Positions 26,141-37,107 of a DNA stretch of 64,000 bases are shown piece after piece. The number at the start of each line of letters is the position of its first letter. The first letter of the stretch is position 1. The notes beneath the pieces are model-generated. The model did not search any database and was not told the DNA's origin. It saw only the letters and a program-made list of their open reading frames with translations. Made by a program: the position numbers and the translations under genes. The stretch is from Apteryx mantelli (taxonomy: Eukaryota; Chordata; Aves; Apterygiformes; Apterygidae), in contig NC_089979.1 in assembly GCF_036417845.1 (NCBI RefSeq), forward strand, positions 116,035,415-116,099,414, given 5' to 3'.

Positions 26141-27288
26141 CGCAGTCGCAGAGCTCATGTAAAACAGCTCTGCCGGGGACAGGGGGATGGTGCAGCTTCC
26201 GGGAGCATTTGGCTCCTCCGTCCATGCTCAGGAGCCAGGCTTGGGTCCGTCACCAGCAAACAGGTTCCTTCACCAGCACCCTGATTCTATCCTAACACTG
26301 CTACAACTGCTTGCTGGGCAAGGCTTGGGAAAATAGCAAGGCAACATGCTTTCTGCTGTCAGAGTAGAAAACACATGCCCCCAAAAAAGAAAGTCTAGGT
26401 GTTGCACTGCATTGCAAACTTCTCAGTAGGAGTTTCAGCATGTGTTTAATGCTATTCTACCAGAGTAACTTCTTTCTAGTTGCAGCCTCATTATACTGCC
26501 TGGACTAAGCTTCTTCAAAGTTTTAGCCGAACACTAGGTTGTTCTCTTCAGGCATTCTTGTCAGATTAGTTTGATTTCTATTTTCTAAAGCAGACTTAAA
26601 ACTTTTTAGATAACACTTAGCTGTTTAAAATCCTGATCCTGGTGTCTTCTTCCACCCAAAACTTTTGCTACTAATAATTGGATGAATTCAGGGATCCCAC
26701 AGAACTGTCTTGGAGCATTTTCCTCTCACAAACAGTACTCTTTTAGGGGCTAGTTCAAAATCCAAGTAGGACTATGGACTGAATCCCACCATCTCCCAGC
26801 AACTTGTAAAGAAAAAACAATAGTAAAACTTTGATCAATGAAAGAAATACCAGATACATTTGCACACATACTGATCACAAAGTTTGCTTAATTTAGCCTT
26901 GGGGAGCAAACCAGCCACCCCTTTATCGTGGGAGAAGAAGTCCTGGTATTCGTCCCCCTTCTGCTGGCTTGCGCAACATGCTTGTGAACTTTCCCAGCAG
27001 CTAAAGCTAGCAGAAACCGTTGTCTCTAAGGCATTCTCCTCCCCGTGGCCCTGTCCCACACGTTGCGCCCCAGCTTTGTTGCCCCCCAACTTTCCCCACA
27101 CGGCACAAGCTCCAGCCCGCTCCCTGAGGAGCGGGGACACCTGGCCTTTCCCGCGAGCCCCCAGTGGCGATGGGGGACGCAGGCTACTTGCCAGCACGGG
27201 CCAAACCTTGCTGCTAAGCAAACAAAACAAAGCGAAGGGCAGCACGATGCTGCCCAGGCCAGGGAAGGCGCGTGGCTGGAGTACTTAC

Positions 27289-27395
27289 GAGGCGGCGAGC
27301 AGCGCGGGGAGGGTGCAAGCGGCGGCGGGGCTCGGTGGCGCGAGAACTTTCTGGCGGTGCTCGGTGCTCCTGCCCGCCTTATCTAGGGAGCCGCC
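27289..27395 (-). other. PPP1R17: PPP1R17 non-coding exon 1 (5' UTR)
   Basis: GC-rich minus-strand sequence with no ATG ends at the consensus donor CTC|GTAAGTAC (intron starts at 27288). The next compatible acceptor that leads to a start codon is at 21033. The exon's 5' boundary is a guess set near the X-box. It contains TCTCGCG, a common CpG-promoter word. Confidence 0.6.
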
Positions 27396-27401
27396 GCGGC
27401 C

Positions 27402-27415
27402 GTTGCTATGGCAAT
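27402..27415 (-). promoter_or_regulatory. RFX X-box-like site
   Basis: The minus strand reads ATTGCCATAGCAAC, close to the RFX consensus GTTGCC-N-N-GGCAAC type palindrome. It lies about 115 bp upstream of the first-exon donor, within the CpG island. The role is inferred from the motif only. Confidence 0.6.
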
Positions 27416-29561
27416 GCTTTATTCAGGCGTCCTCCGGGAGGGTGGGAAATAGCATCGCCTTTCCCCCCGCGCACTCGGTGGATTTTAACGATGTGCTGCC
27501 GCTTCCTTCCTCTCCGGCAAGTCACCGAGGCCGATGGAAAATAGGAAATGGGACAGGGAAAAATCAGCACTGCCTCAAGGCGAAAGCATCTTCCCTGCCA
27601 GAAGAGGCGAACACGCTGGCAAACTCAGTTAAAAAAGTTTGAGGGTGGGGGGGATGCAAAAGCCTCGACATGTAGCTCAGGGAGTCAAAAGGCGAGCTGC
27701 AGCCGCCGTGCCGAGAGGCGCTAGGAAAACGGGAAGGGGAGGGAGGGCAGCTGATGCTGTGCGGGACCCAGGGGAGAGCTGAGGATAAAAGTGGTGAGAG
27801 GAGGCAGGGCACGTCCGGGAGCAGCCCCAGCAGCAGTAAAAGTGATGGACACTGTCTCCAGCAGCGATGACTGCGGTGTTTGTGTTTGTAGCTGGCCACA
27901 GCGAGTTACACAAGCTTGGCATTTATGAGGCCCGGCGTGGAGGCTTCTGTGGCTGCCGGGTGTTTGCCAGTAGAGACCAGTCTCTCCTATTTTAGCCCAC
28001 TGCTTTGGATGGAGCTGTTATTTCAACTGAGGGAAAAATATACAAACATGCCTGGCGTTGGAAAAGCTCTGGCGGAAACGCTGCTCACTGGTGGGGTTAT
28101 GAATGGCCCCTCTCTTGGTATTCATTTGCAACAAAACTGATTTTGTCTGGGCCCTTTCATTTAACCATGCTCAAAAAGTGTGACTGCTGCCAGATTTTTG
28201 TTGCAGTTGTCTGGCACTTCCCCCCCCACACCCAGTGATTGCAATTCAACAGCAACGGCATGGGCTGTGTGCTTTAAATTAGTCAGGATTTCTTTCATAA
28301 ATAATATATTGTACAGATGGCCTAAAGGGGCAAAGGGCTAGTTCCCTATTCTGAGAGCTGCTCAGCACCCTCAGATCCTGTTCCCTTCGGGTCCAATTCT
28401 GTAGAGTACTGAGCAACTTAAATGGTCAGAGGGCACCACCTGAAAGCGCTGTGAGCTTTCCCATCAATGTCTGTGAGAAACAAGAACGTTCATTACTTCG
28501 CATAGGGTAACATTTATGTGTTCAAGTGTCTCAGAGACCCTTTTCTAAAAGCAAGCTCAGAAATGCTTAAATCACTCCTGAAAAATGGAACATAGGCTCC
28601 TATGTAAAGCAGTGTAAGTTTTTTTGGCAAGATGGAGTTTTATAATTGAAAAAACAACAGCCTCCCAAAACACCCCAAACCCTGAAACTGCTCATAAGAC
28701 AAAACTGATTTTGATGTGTTGCCCATTTCAGTACCACTTTGATTTTTCTTTCAGAATTGTCAAGATCTCCCTGTTGCAGTGAGTTTTAAATAAAAATACT
28801 CTATTTTTACATCAAAATGCTTTTTACTTAGAAAAACAAGTTATTATGCATTTTTCTACGAAGTGAGGAAAACCAGAATAAGATCACTGAAACAAACAAT
28901 GAAATATTTTTTGAAACTCAGCTCAAGATTTTCGCATTTTGGTTGCCCCAACTGAAAATAAGAAAGTAATTTACAATGCTGGAAAAATTCCCCAGAGATG
29001 AGAAAATCAGTGCCTATTCTAGCCCCTAAGTCACAAGGATGCTTTTGAAGTATTACAGCTTTAATCGTAAGGAAGGAGGCCTATCACACGTGGCAAGATC
29101 ACATATCTAACTCTTTTTATCTTAGACATTTGGCAAAAGTATCAGGTGTTGTAAGATGTCAGAAATCATCTTACTCTAGTAGAAAATTTCTCCCACTCTC
29201 TCCTGTGGGACTTTCACATGAACAGTGTGGCCAAGGATTTTCTCCCAAATCTTTTCTTTCAAATGTTTCCACAGTTGTTTGTTGTCCTGCTTGTAAAAGG
29301 GTTGGGACTCCTTCCAGCTTTGCAGTCCTTCCTGCTCAATTATCTCACCAGGATGGTCAGGAAAATAATCTGAGTCTGTAATAACTCTGCAATTTAACCC
29401 TCCTCTTCCCTTGTATGTGAATATTCCACTCAGCACTCAGGGAACTAGTCAGGTAATTAAAGATAAACACATGTCTAAAAGTTTCCAGGCTAGTGCTTGA
29501 GAGACAGGCAATGCAGCTTTGACAGATGGGAAAGGAGGGGACAGCTTTATGGAAAGAAAAC

Positions 29562-29595
29562 ATATATATATATATATATTTTATATATATATATA
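29562..29595. repeat. (TA)n microsatellite
   Basis: TA dinucleotides, interrupted once by TTT, form an almost self-complementary AT stretch. Confidence 0.95.
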
Positions 29596-31262
29596 AACTA
29601 TTAACTATCTATGCATTTGCTTTTTTATATTTTTCTGGTTTGGTTTGCATTTCAGGGGTGAATTTTCACATGTCGAAAGGGTGGTGAGAATTTGACCTTC
29701 CTTTGATTCTTCTTACTGTTAAAACTTTTCCTTTCTATACAAAAATGTTTGCTTACTGAAGCTTTTCAGATGTCATAGCATAAAAAAGTGAGGGATTTCT
29801 TGAAAGACGCATGATGTCCCTTGATGTTATGCTTGTTTTTCCATCGTAGGTCTATAGATGGTTTTGCAGTGCAAACACAGCTGGCTTTTTAGCACTGTGG
29901 TAACTTGTAAAGATTTTTCCCTGCTTCAATTTTCCTTGCAGTCAACTCACGCTGAATCTGAAGACCAAAATCAGATCTCGCTCACGGCAGTGCCAGTCCT
30001 GTATGATTGAGCTGAAACACTGGATTTATAGAGGTGGAAGCCACGTAGAGACCTATTCCTTACAGACTACTGGTGTCACGCTTGTTCTGACATGTGTGAG
30101 AATACAATTAGGGCTAGTTCTTATGTGATATACGAAACATGAGTGGTGTGGCGGGTTTTGGGGGTTGGTTTTTGGAGAAGTACTAGTTGAGGCAGAGTAT
30201 TATTAGGCCTTGATTCATACTACATGTTTTTTGTTTGTTTGTTTGGAAGCCTTACATTAAATAAAACCCTACCACTGGGATGGGAGAGGAATTACTTGAA
30301 GCAGGTGCCCCAGCTTGGCCTGGTACTGAGGCCAGCAAAACCTCAGACTCCATGAGGCCTTATAAAATGCTGAGATCTGTGTTTTCTCATTTCCTGCCTT
30401 CCTCTCTGTACCTTCATTAAAATAGTTCTACTGGTGATGGATTGCTGTGCTAGCCCTCTTTCTTTAAAATACACTGCCTTTTTTTTACAAACACTATGGT
30501 CTGGAAAGAACGCCTTATACATAAGGAAGGCTACATGCAAGGCATGGGTGAGGAGCAGAGCGGGCGATCCTGCCTGCAGAGGTGAGAGCCAGTCTGCTGG
30601 GAAGGAGTAGAGGCTGAGCTCTGTAGGAGGGAGATAGGGCCATCAGGTGAGTCTTATACCACAGTGTTTGCATGCAAACCCCTCTCTCTCTAATGAGGCG
30701 AGGGTGAGCAAGGGTACCCCAACCAGGAGGCCCACTGTTCTATAGATGCTGTAGTGGTCACTTCCACATAGTCCAGAGCTACTGCAGAAGATTATGAAAG
30801 GCATGAAAAAGTAATATACAATCCAAGTCGTAAGGGGAGATGTTTCACTGTGGCTGTGCGGGGTTTCATATTTATCTGCTTATGTTACAGTTTGCTCAGA
30901 TTCTACTTTGAACCCCTGGTACTATTTATAGATGAAATAGGAGGTACTGATAAGGGAAGTCTCATTTTAACAGGTCTTAGGCATTTAAAAAACGCTAGTG
31001 ATTTAGACTCAAGCGCCATTTCTATGCAGCAACCCTTGGTTATATCCAAGCTAATATTCCCTCTGGATAAGCAACCTCAGGCCCTGCACCATCCTGATGT
31101 GCTCAAGCATAGCTCCATCCTGTGCTGCTTATTTCTGCGTGAAAGTATGCTGCACTGTGTAGAAAGTTTGGTCCAGATTTATGCTAACTTCTGAGCCTCT
31201 GTATACAAGCACATGTCCAAAGCCACTTTGTACAATTTAGGAACTGTATCTTGTAAGGACAC

Positions 31263-31283
31263 ATTTATTTATTTATTTATTTA
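31263..31283. repeat. (ATTT)n microsatellite
   Basis: Five tandem ATTT units in non-coding DNA. Confidence 0.9.
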
Positions 31284-33329
31284 GTCACTGTATAAATGTT
31301 GTCATAAGTATAAAACAGACTGTGGTTGATTTAGTAAGTTACTTTGCAGCCAGAGTAGTTTGATCAATAGATCAATGCACAGTGTTGTCTTTTATCAAAG
31401 AAATTGCATAATGTATAGTTAACATTTATCTTAGGTGGTTTCCCTTTTAGTTGTGGAGGTTAAAAATGCAGTAGATTGAAATGCTGCTCAATATGCCTAA
31501 CTTTTCAGACAAATGATTATAAACATCTGCATTTTCCCTTTCAGATAAAGGAATATGCATGTAAGGCATATAGGTTGCACTTATCACAGATCCAAACTTA
31601 TAGCTAGCTCAAGATTTTTAAAACCATCCTTACATTAGGCAAATCATTGCCATGTCCTGGAAGACAGCATGTTTATCTCAGGTCCAAGAGGGAAACCATC
31701 TGTGTTTGCTGTACTGCTGAGTGAAACCTTTGAGGCCAAAGCAGTCGCTAAGGCTCAAGGGAGTCTGAGATTTGTATCTACTGTGACAGATGGCCCATGC
31801 AGACATTCTCCCTGCTGCCCCTGCAAATGTTAGGAGGGCTATGAAGGAGACCCAGAAGACTGTGAGAGAATAACCTCATATAGAGTGGTAAAGGGAGTTT
31901 CTACATCAAGAGTCAGAGCGTCCTACCAAGCTCCTTGTGCAATGCTGAGGAAAGGGGAGTCACTAAGTTGTCATGAAAATGTCTGTAGATTATGCTGTGC
32001 ATCTATGTTTAGATAGATAACTTAGCATTTTCTGCTGTATCTAATCTACAACTGAGTGTTCTTGCTTATTCCAGGAAGGGTAAGGCTGGAGAAAGCAAGG
32101 AAAGAATAAGACATGACTTTAAATGAGGGAGGAAAGTTCTCTAGTTTGGAGCTGCTAAAGACTCTGTTCTATTGTTTTCATTGATCCTCGGATCAGGAGG
32201 GTTGGGGCTTACTCTTAGGGAAAGACAGATGTAAAAATCCAGTAAATGGCAGATGGTAATAGAAAACTATATTCCAGAGAGACTTGGGACAAAGCAGTAG
32301 CAGATGACCTCTGGCCCATGTAACTTGTACTCCTTAAATGCGCGGCTCATATGCAGTGTGGAGTTGAGGCGGGAGCTGGAGCTGAGAGCAAGCCCCTGGC
32401 TGCCCTTTGTGTTAGGAGAAGTTTCTTTCCTTCCCCTCCCAGAGGGATTGGATTCGTCATGTTGGTTTCTCTTCCCAGAGCAGCCACTGCCGTTCCTCAC
32501 CCTCCTTTCTAATTTCTTGCTCTAGTTAAGTAGGTGCTGAATCAGTTTTTTCTCTTGCATAGATGCAGAGCATCTTTCTGGTAAAACAGTATAGACTTGG
32601 TAAGATTATAGCATTTCCTAACTATGCATCTGAGCATTATATTTTCAGATAACATCACAGCCCTTTTACATTTATAGCTTAAAATATTAAACTGGTCATA
32701 AAAGACCTCTGAGTTTGTTCTTCTTTCTAACACCCTCTATGCTGACTGTGTTATTTTACAAGACTGCAAGCCTGGGAAGAAAACTACTTACCTGACTGGA
32801 AATTACATGCATGATTGCAAGAAACTTCAGTGCCTGCAGCATGTGCTCTTCTCCCAAACTAGAGGCAGAAACTCATTAGCAAACTCCACTGTCCCTGGGC
32901 CTTTCTGTGCCTAATGGCAGGACAGCAGAGAGAGAAGGTGGTCTGAGCCCTTGTGTTTGTGAACTCTTCTGATAAAGGCTGTTTCAGTATGCATTATCCA
33001 GTAAACATTACATTAAAAGAGGATAGAAACCAGACCACAAGGCTTTCAATCCAGGGCATGAAACAAAGAAGCAAGGAGCAGAGCATTCCAGATGGGAGTG
33101 TTTTCAAAGAAATTTAAGGATGTTGGACACTTCTTCACTAGGAATTTTTCAGTTTGCTGCAAGCATCTTGAAAACTCTACTCATCTTTTATTCTTTGCAT
33201 TACAGCAGCACCGTTAACCCTTTGCTAGTAATTTCCCAGAAGTGCATTGAAAGCTGATATTTGTGCTGAAAAAATTCCAGTTTAACAGGCAAAGGCAGTT
33301 TCGTAGCTAGCTCAGTTCACAAAGGGCAA

Positions 33330-33420
33330 CCTCGTCAGAGACTTGTCCAGTATCACTCAGTCTGCAGCAAAGCTGGGAGTTGCATCCCTGGCAATTCTGA
33401 GCACTTCATCTCTAGAGGAG
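33330..33420 (-). mobile_element. MIR-like SINE remnant (antisense)
   Basis: 'agagacttgtccagtatcac', then 'agcaaagctgggagttgcat' resembles the complement of the 5' half of MIR (gacttgcccaaggtcacacag...agctgggattcgaaccc). Confidence 0.5.
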
Positions 33421-34179
33421 GCGATAAAAACATTAGCTTTTGTATATTCTGAGAATTTTTCCTTTGGCCTTACAAAGAAAAATAAATCTATTTTTCAGTA
33501 CTTACAGTCCTGAAAAATTCAGTAAATGAGAAACTGTAATAGATAGATTGATGCTGGCTAGGTGGAGACAGAGGATGAGGGCTGGAGGGAGTACAGTTCT
33601 CCATGCCACGTTTTGCCACTTTATTCTGTGTGTCATCATTGACTAATCTTAATGTAAGCCCTTACTTGGTCAACTGGCTGGTCCAGTCAGAGCCCCAGTG
33701 CCCACATAAATACAACTGTCTGAGAGGAGGAACTTTCTGGTATGAGATGTCAGACTGAAAATTCATGAGGGTTCCCACTTTACTGACATGACACTACCTG
33801 GACTTTTATATGTCTTTGGAAAATGCAGTACATCCCTGTGGTGCTGTGGAAATAAAGGCATATAAGGTAAGATTTAGAAAGTGGTTATAGAGGATCAGTT
33901 TTATCAAAACTCTGACTGTCCTTAATGGAAATAGTTGTCATGGGGCTAGGGGGATATTCAGTGGAAACAGCACTTCCTGCTTGCCCTGCTCTTACACACA
34001 TCACAGGGCATTTGCTATTGCTCACTAGCATAGGATGGTTAGCTAGAAGGAGATTTTTGTCTGACCTAATATGGCCATTGTGTGATGGCAGGGTTAGAAC
34101 TGCAGGTTTGTTATCAGGAGGATAGGCTCTTGAGGAGAACAGTTGTTCTTGTGTTTTTTTTGATGCCTACAGAAAAAAA

Positions 34180-34220
34180 AATATATATGTATGTATGTAT
34201 GTGTATGTATATATGTATGC
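34180..34220. repeat. TATG/TA microsatellite
   Basis: A mixed run of ATATAT, TATG and TGTATG units. Confidence 0.9.
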
Positions 34221-34376
34221 TGTGAATATTATCACTCTTAGTGCTGGGGAATTTTTGAAATGGTTTTTACTTGCTCAGTTAAGGAGGTATAATAAAGACA
34301 CAAAAGAGCCCTGTATTCTGTTGACCAATGAAGCAAGTCAGAACATCTCCCAGTTCTCTTATGGGCATCTTATTGA

Positions 34377-35174
34377 ATGCCTCTGTCCTTAACAGCTTGC
34401 TCGAAAGCCCCCCACAAAGCATTTCTCTGCTGTGTTGCTGCGAGAAGGTGGCATGGAGAGAGCGCTCCAACCTCCTCAGAGCACAAGGATTTCTTTGCAG
34501 CAGACTGCCAGCTGTCTAGTCTTGCAGATCAGGCATGGCTGTGTCTTGTCCTGGATTGTACAGGAAGGTTAATACAGCTTCATCCTTTACTTCCCATCAG
34601 GCATGCCGCTGGATGTGATGGGAGCTTTAGGCTGAAGTTTGCCATCACAAGGCGCTGCACAGAGGATGTCACACACAGAAGGAGGACTGTTGTCACATCT
34701 GCTCAACAGCAGTGTCAATGGCAGGATAGAAGCAAAATATGCCTGTCCGAGACCACCATCAAGGGTAACAGGCCCATATGCCAGCCAGTGCTGCATTCAA
34801 ATGCAATTACCAGTACTCTGCTTGTGACAGGTATTAAAGTTGACCTGAATACTATTTCTGGCAGCATAAGACACTGTGCCTCTGATATAGATACTGCTAT
34901 CAAAAAACGAACAGTGGCAGCAAATGTGCAACACTTTTTCCAATGTCTTCATCCACATCCCACAGCTTTCAGGTTCACGATCCAGCCCAGCCAGCAGTAT
35001 GAAGGGAAGGAGGAAAAAAGTATTGTAATAGTTCTTGCATGGTTGGAGGAAAAAAGTATTGTAATAGTTCTCACATGGTTCCTATTGCTAAGCAAATTAT
35101 TGCCTACTATTAGGAGCAGGATGGTGTCCTCTGCCTGTGATGATGTCTTTCATTACAGCCCATCATACAAATGA
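34377..35174 (+). other. Unassigned 265-codon open reading frame
   Basis: This is the longest open frame in the window outside CR1 and ITPRID1. The product is not one I recognise. It is Cys- and Ser-rich, with no signal peptide or clear domain. Near the C-terminus an in-frame 36-bp duplication gives two copies of EEKSIVIVL-W-W/F-type sequence. A good-looking acceptor (CTCTGTCCTTAACAG) ends at 34395, and a possible donor (GTGACAG|GTATTA) lies at about 34830. No Kozak support for the ATG is evident. It could be an lncRNA exon, a decayed mobile-element or pseudogene remnant, or chance. I do not claim it is translated. Confidence 0.2.
35009..35080. repeat. 36-bp tandem duplication
   Basis: GGAGGAAAAAAGTATTGTAA and its continuation occur twice with a period of 36 bp and a few differences (TTGCATGG versus TCACATGG). 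The unit length is a multiple of three, so the surrounding open frame stays intact. Confidence 0.92.
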
Positions 35175-35960
35175 GATAGCACAAAATATTTAAAAGGGAG
35201 AAAAAAAAAACAAAGACTCCATGCTGGATGGGATTTGTAGAAGCAGCTCTGCTTCCATTAGAAACAGGCCTATAATTACCCTTAATTCAGTGCCTGAATT
35301 TTAAAATTCAATTCTAATACTACAAAGATGTGTTGGTCTTTAGCTTTTTATACATTCTTTATGTGATGTCAATGGAGCTGATCCCAGCTGAAGGTTTGGC
35401 AGCAAGCTGCTGAACACTGAGCCCAGCATGGGCACATTATGTTTCATTCATCAGAGCCATATAAGCTCTGCTTCACGTGGGATTTGTGTAAACACTTGCA
35501 TGGAGTCCTTTTCCAAAAAAGCTTGCTCCTAGCAAGGTGTTAAGCTCATTAGTAGGGCAAAAGGAAGATTGTGATCCTATAGTTTCTGGTTCAGTTACTA
35601 TGGAGTGCACAAAATCCTAATTCTACTGCAGTCCAAAGCAAAAATCCCACTAGCTTAATGGGGCCAAGATGGCACAAAGTTAATTTCCCAAAGCAACCTA
35701 AAAACTGAAAATTCTCCCAGAAGGGTGACTTCAATGGGACTTGGACCTCAGGAGATGGAACTCTCTGTTGTCTCAGAAAGGCAAATTCTGTTTCCAATGA
35801 GACAGGCAATAGAGTAAGGAGCGTTGCCACAATACACAGAAAATGTGCTCAGTTTTATCAACTAATGCAATACAGTTTCAGCTTTGTGCATAGAGTTTTG
35901 ACATCATCAGGGTGAATTGGGAAACCTTTCTTCCTCTTAGGGCAATCATGCAATATTCAT
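35175..35960. other. Intergenic DNA left of the CR1 insertion
   Basis: No gene. Phrases such as 'gatgtcaatggagctgatcc' (about 35,367) and 'gacttcaatgggacttgga' (about 35,727) resemble an old amniote repeat but are too short to assign. Confidence 0.45.
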
Positions 35961-36286
35961 GATACCAAGGGCAAATTGGAAACCATCAAGCAGGATTTCA
36001 GAGCTCTGGGGATGGTAGTCAAGAGTCTGGGAGCCCAGGTCATTTTCTCCTCAATCCTGCCAGTGAGGGGAATGGATGAGAGGAGGAGGAGGAGGAGGAG
36101 ACGGATTTTCCAAGTTAACAGCTGGCTGCACTGCTGGTGTTGGCAACAGGGTTTTGGTTTCTACAACCATGGGACCTTTTTGAAGATCGACAACTGATGA
36201 CGAGAGATGGGATCCACCTCACGAGGCGGGGCACGCGGGTCTTTGCCAACAGGTTGGCCAACCTGGTAAGGAGGGCTTTAAACTAG
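35961..36286 (+). pseudogene. CR1 ORF1 remnant, SGNH hydrolase C-terminus
   Basis: Reading from GAT at 35961, the frame gives DTKGKLETIKQDFRALG and then GAQVIFSSILPVRG, followed by the W-rich stretch NSWLHCWCWQQGFGFYNHGT. This is the esterase-like ORF1 seen in CR1-clade elements. The frame stops at TGA (36195-36197). The remaining part, with the catalytic-type DGIHLTRRG (Asp and His of the DxxH block) and RLANLVRRALN-TAG, is in another frame ending at 36286. There is therefore at least one frameshift between 36,175 and 36,206. The N-terminal part, including the GDS serine, is missing because of 5' truncation. A GGA-repeat expansion (36082-36102) encodes a run of Arg. Confidence 0.85.
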
Positions 36287-36291
36287 GAAAG

Positions 36292-37107
36292 ATGGGGGAA
36301 GGGGAGAGTTATAGTGCCAGGGTAGTTGGCAAAACACGGCTCAAGTCAGGATGCCTCCAGCAGGTGAACGCAGCCGGGGAAGCGTGCATGGGATGTGGCT
36401 ATGGAGGATCCTCTTTTACCCCTCCTGGGAAACCTGCATGCTTGATCACCTCTCTGAAATGCCTGTACACCAATGCACGCAGCTTGGGGAACAAACAGGA
36501 AGAACTAGAGCTCTGTGTGCGGTCGCAGGGCCATGATCTCATTGCCATTACAGAGACATGGTGGGATAGCTCGCATGACTGGAGTGCCGTCATGGATGGC
36601 TACGTGCTTTTTAGGAAAGACAGGTCAGGAAAGCGAGGTGGTGGAGTTGCTCTTTATGTGAGAGAGCAACTGGAATGTATTGAGCTGTGCCTAGGGGTGG
36701 GTGAAGAGCGAGTCGAGAGCTTATGGGTAAGGATTAAAGGGCAGGCTAGCATGGGTGACACTGTTGTGGGTGTTTACTACAGGCCACCTGGTCAGGAAGA
36801 GGAAGTCGATGAGGCCTTCTACAGGCAGCTGGAAGTAGCCTCACGATCCCAGGCCCTGGTTCTCATGGGGGACTTCAACCACCCTGGTATCTGCTGGAAA
36901 GACAACACAGCTAGGCTCAAACAGTCCCGGAGGTTCCTGCAGAGCATTGGTGACAACTTCTTGACACAGGTGGTGGAGGAGCCAACAAGGAGAGGTGTGC
37001 TGCTGGACCTCGTACTAACAAACAAAGAAGGACTGGTTGGAGAGGTGAAGGTTGAGGACAGCCTTGGCTGCAGTGACCATGAGATGGTGGAGTTCAGGAT
37101 CCTGTGA
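36292..37107 (+). pseudogene. CR1 ORF2, endonuclease segment
   Basis: This is the first 271 codons of ORF2, starting at ATG five bases after the ORF1 stop. AP-endonuclease-like motifs are all visible: the Asn of YTNARSLGNK, the catalytic Glu of ITETWWD, GVYYRPPG, the Asp and Asn of MGDFNHP, and the C-terminal SDHEMVEF. In the family this domain nicks target DNA to prime reverse transcription. The segment ends at a TGA (37105-37107) directly after FRIL, where active relatives read on into the linker. The following codons stay open in the same frame, so this is a simple nonsense change. Confidence 0.93.

Larger units (their letters stand above)
21034..27288 (-). other. PPP1R17: PPP1R17 intron 1
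   Basis: A 6.3-kb intron between the non-coding first exon and the first coding exon. It holds a 200-bp purine-rich tract (22050-22255), a poly(A) run (22804-22820) and a 50-bp inverted repeat (26091-26140). No coding sequence was recognised. Confidence 0.65.
27040..27960. promoter_or_regulatory. CpG island over PPP1R17 promoter and first exon
   Basis: GC-rich, CpG-dense segment in an otherwise AT-rich window, the only one of its kind here. On the minus strand it contains a GC-rich stretch ending CGCCGCCTC|GTAAGTAC, a strong splice donor. No TATA box stands at the expected place. The likely minus-strand start lies about 27,380-27,420. The right half (27,640-27,900) could also fire rightwards. 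Assignment to PPP1R17 rests on strand, distance and lack of any other promoter candidate. Confidence 0.7.
27961..34376. other. Intergenic DNA upstream of PPP1R17
   Basis: No exon recognised. It contains simple repeats at 29562-29595 (TA), 30229-30245 (GTTT) and 31263-31283 (ATTT), and a MIR-like remnant at 33330-33420. Short open frames lack splice signals or motifs. Confidence 0.5.

Noticed and set aside
26884-27642. 252-codon ORF on the plus strand across the CpG island
   Set aside because: It is GC-rich DNA where stops are rare. The frame runs antisense through the PPP1R17 first-exon donor, and overlapping frames on the same strand are also open. No motif.
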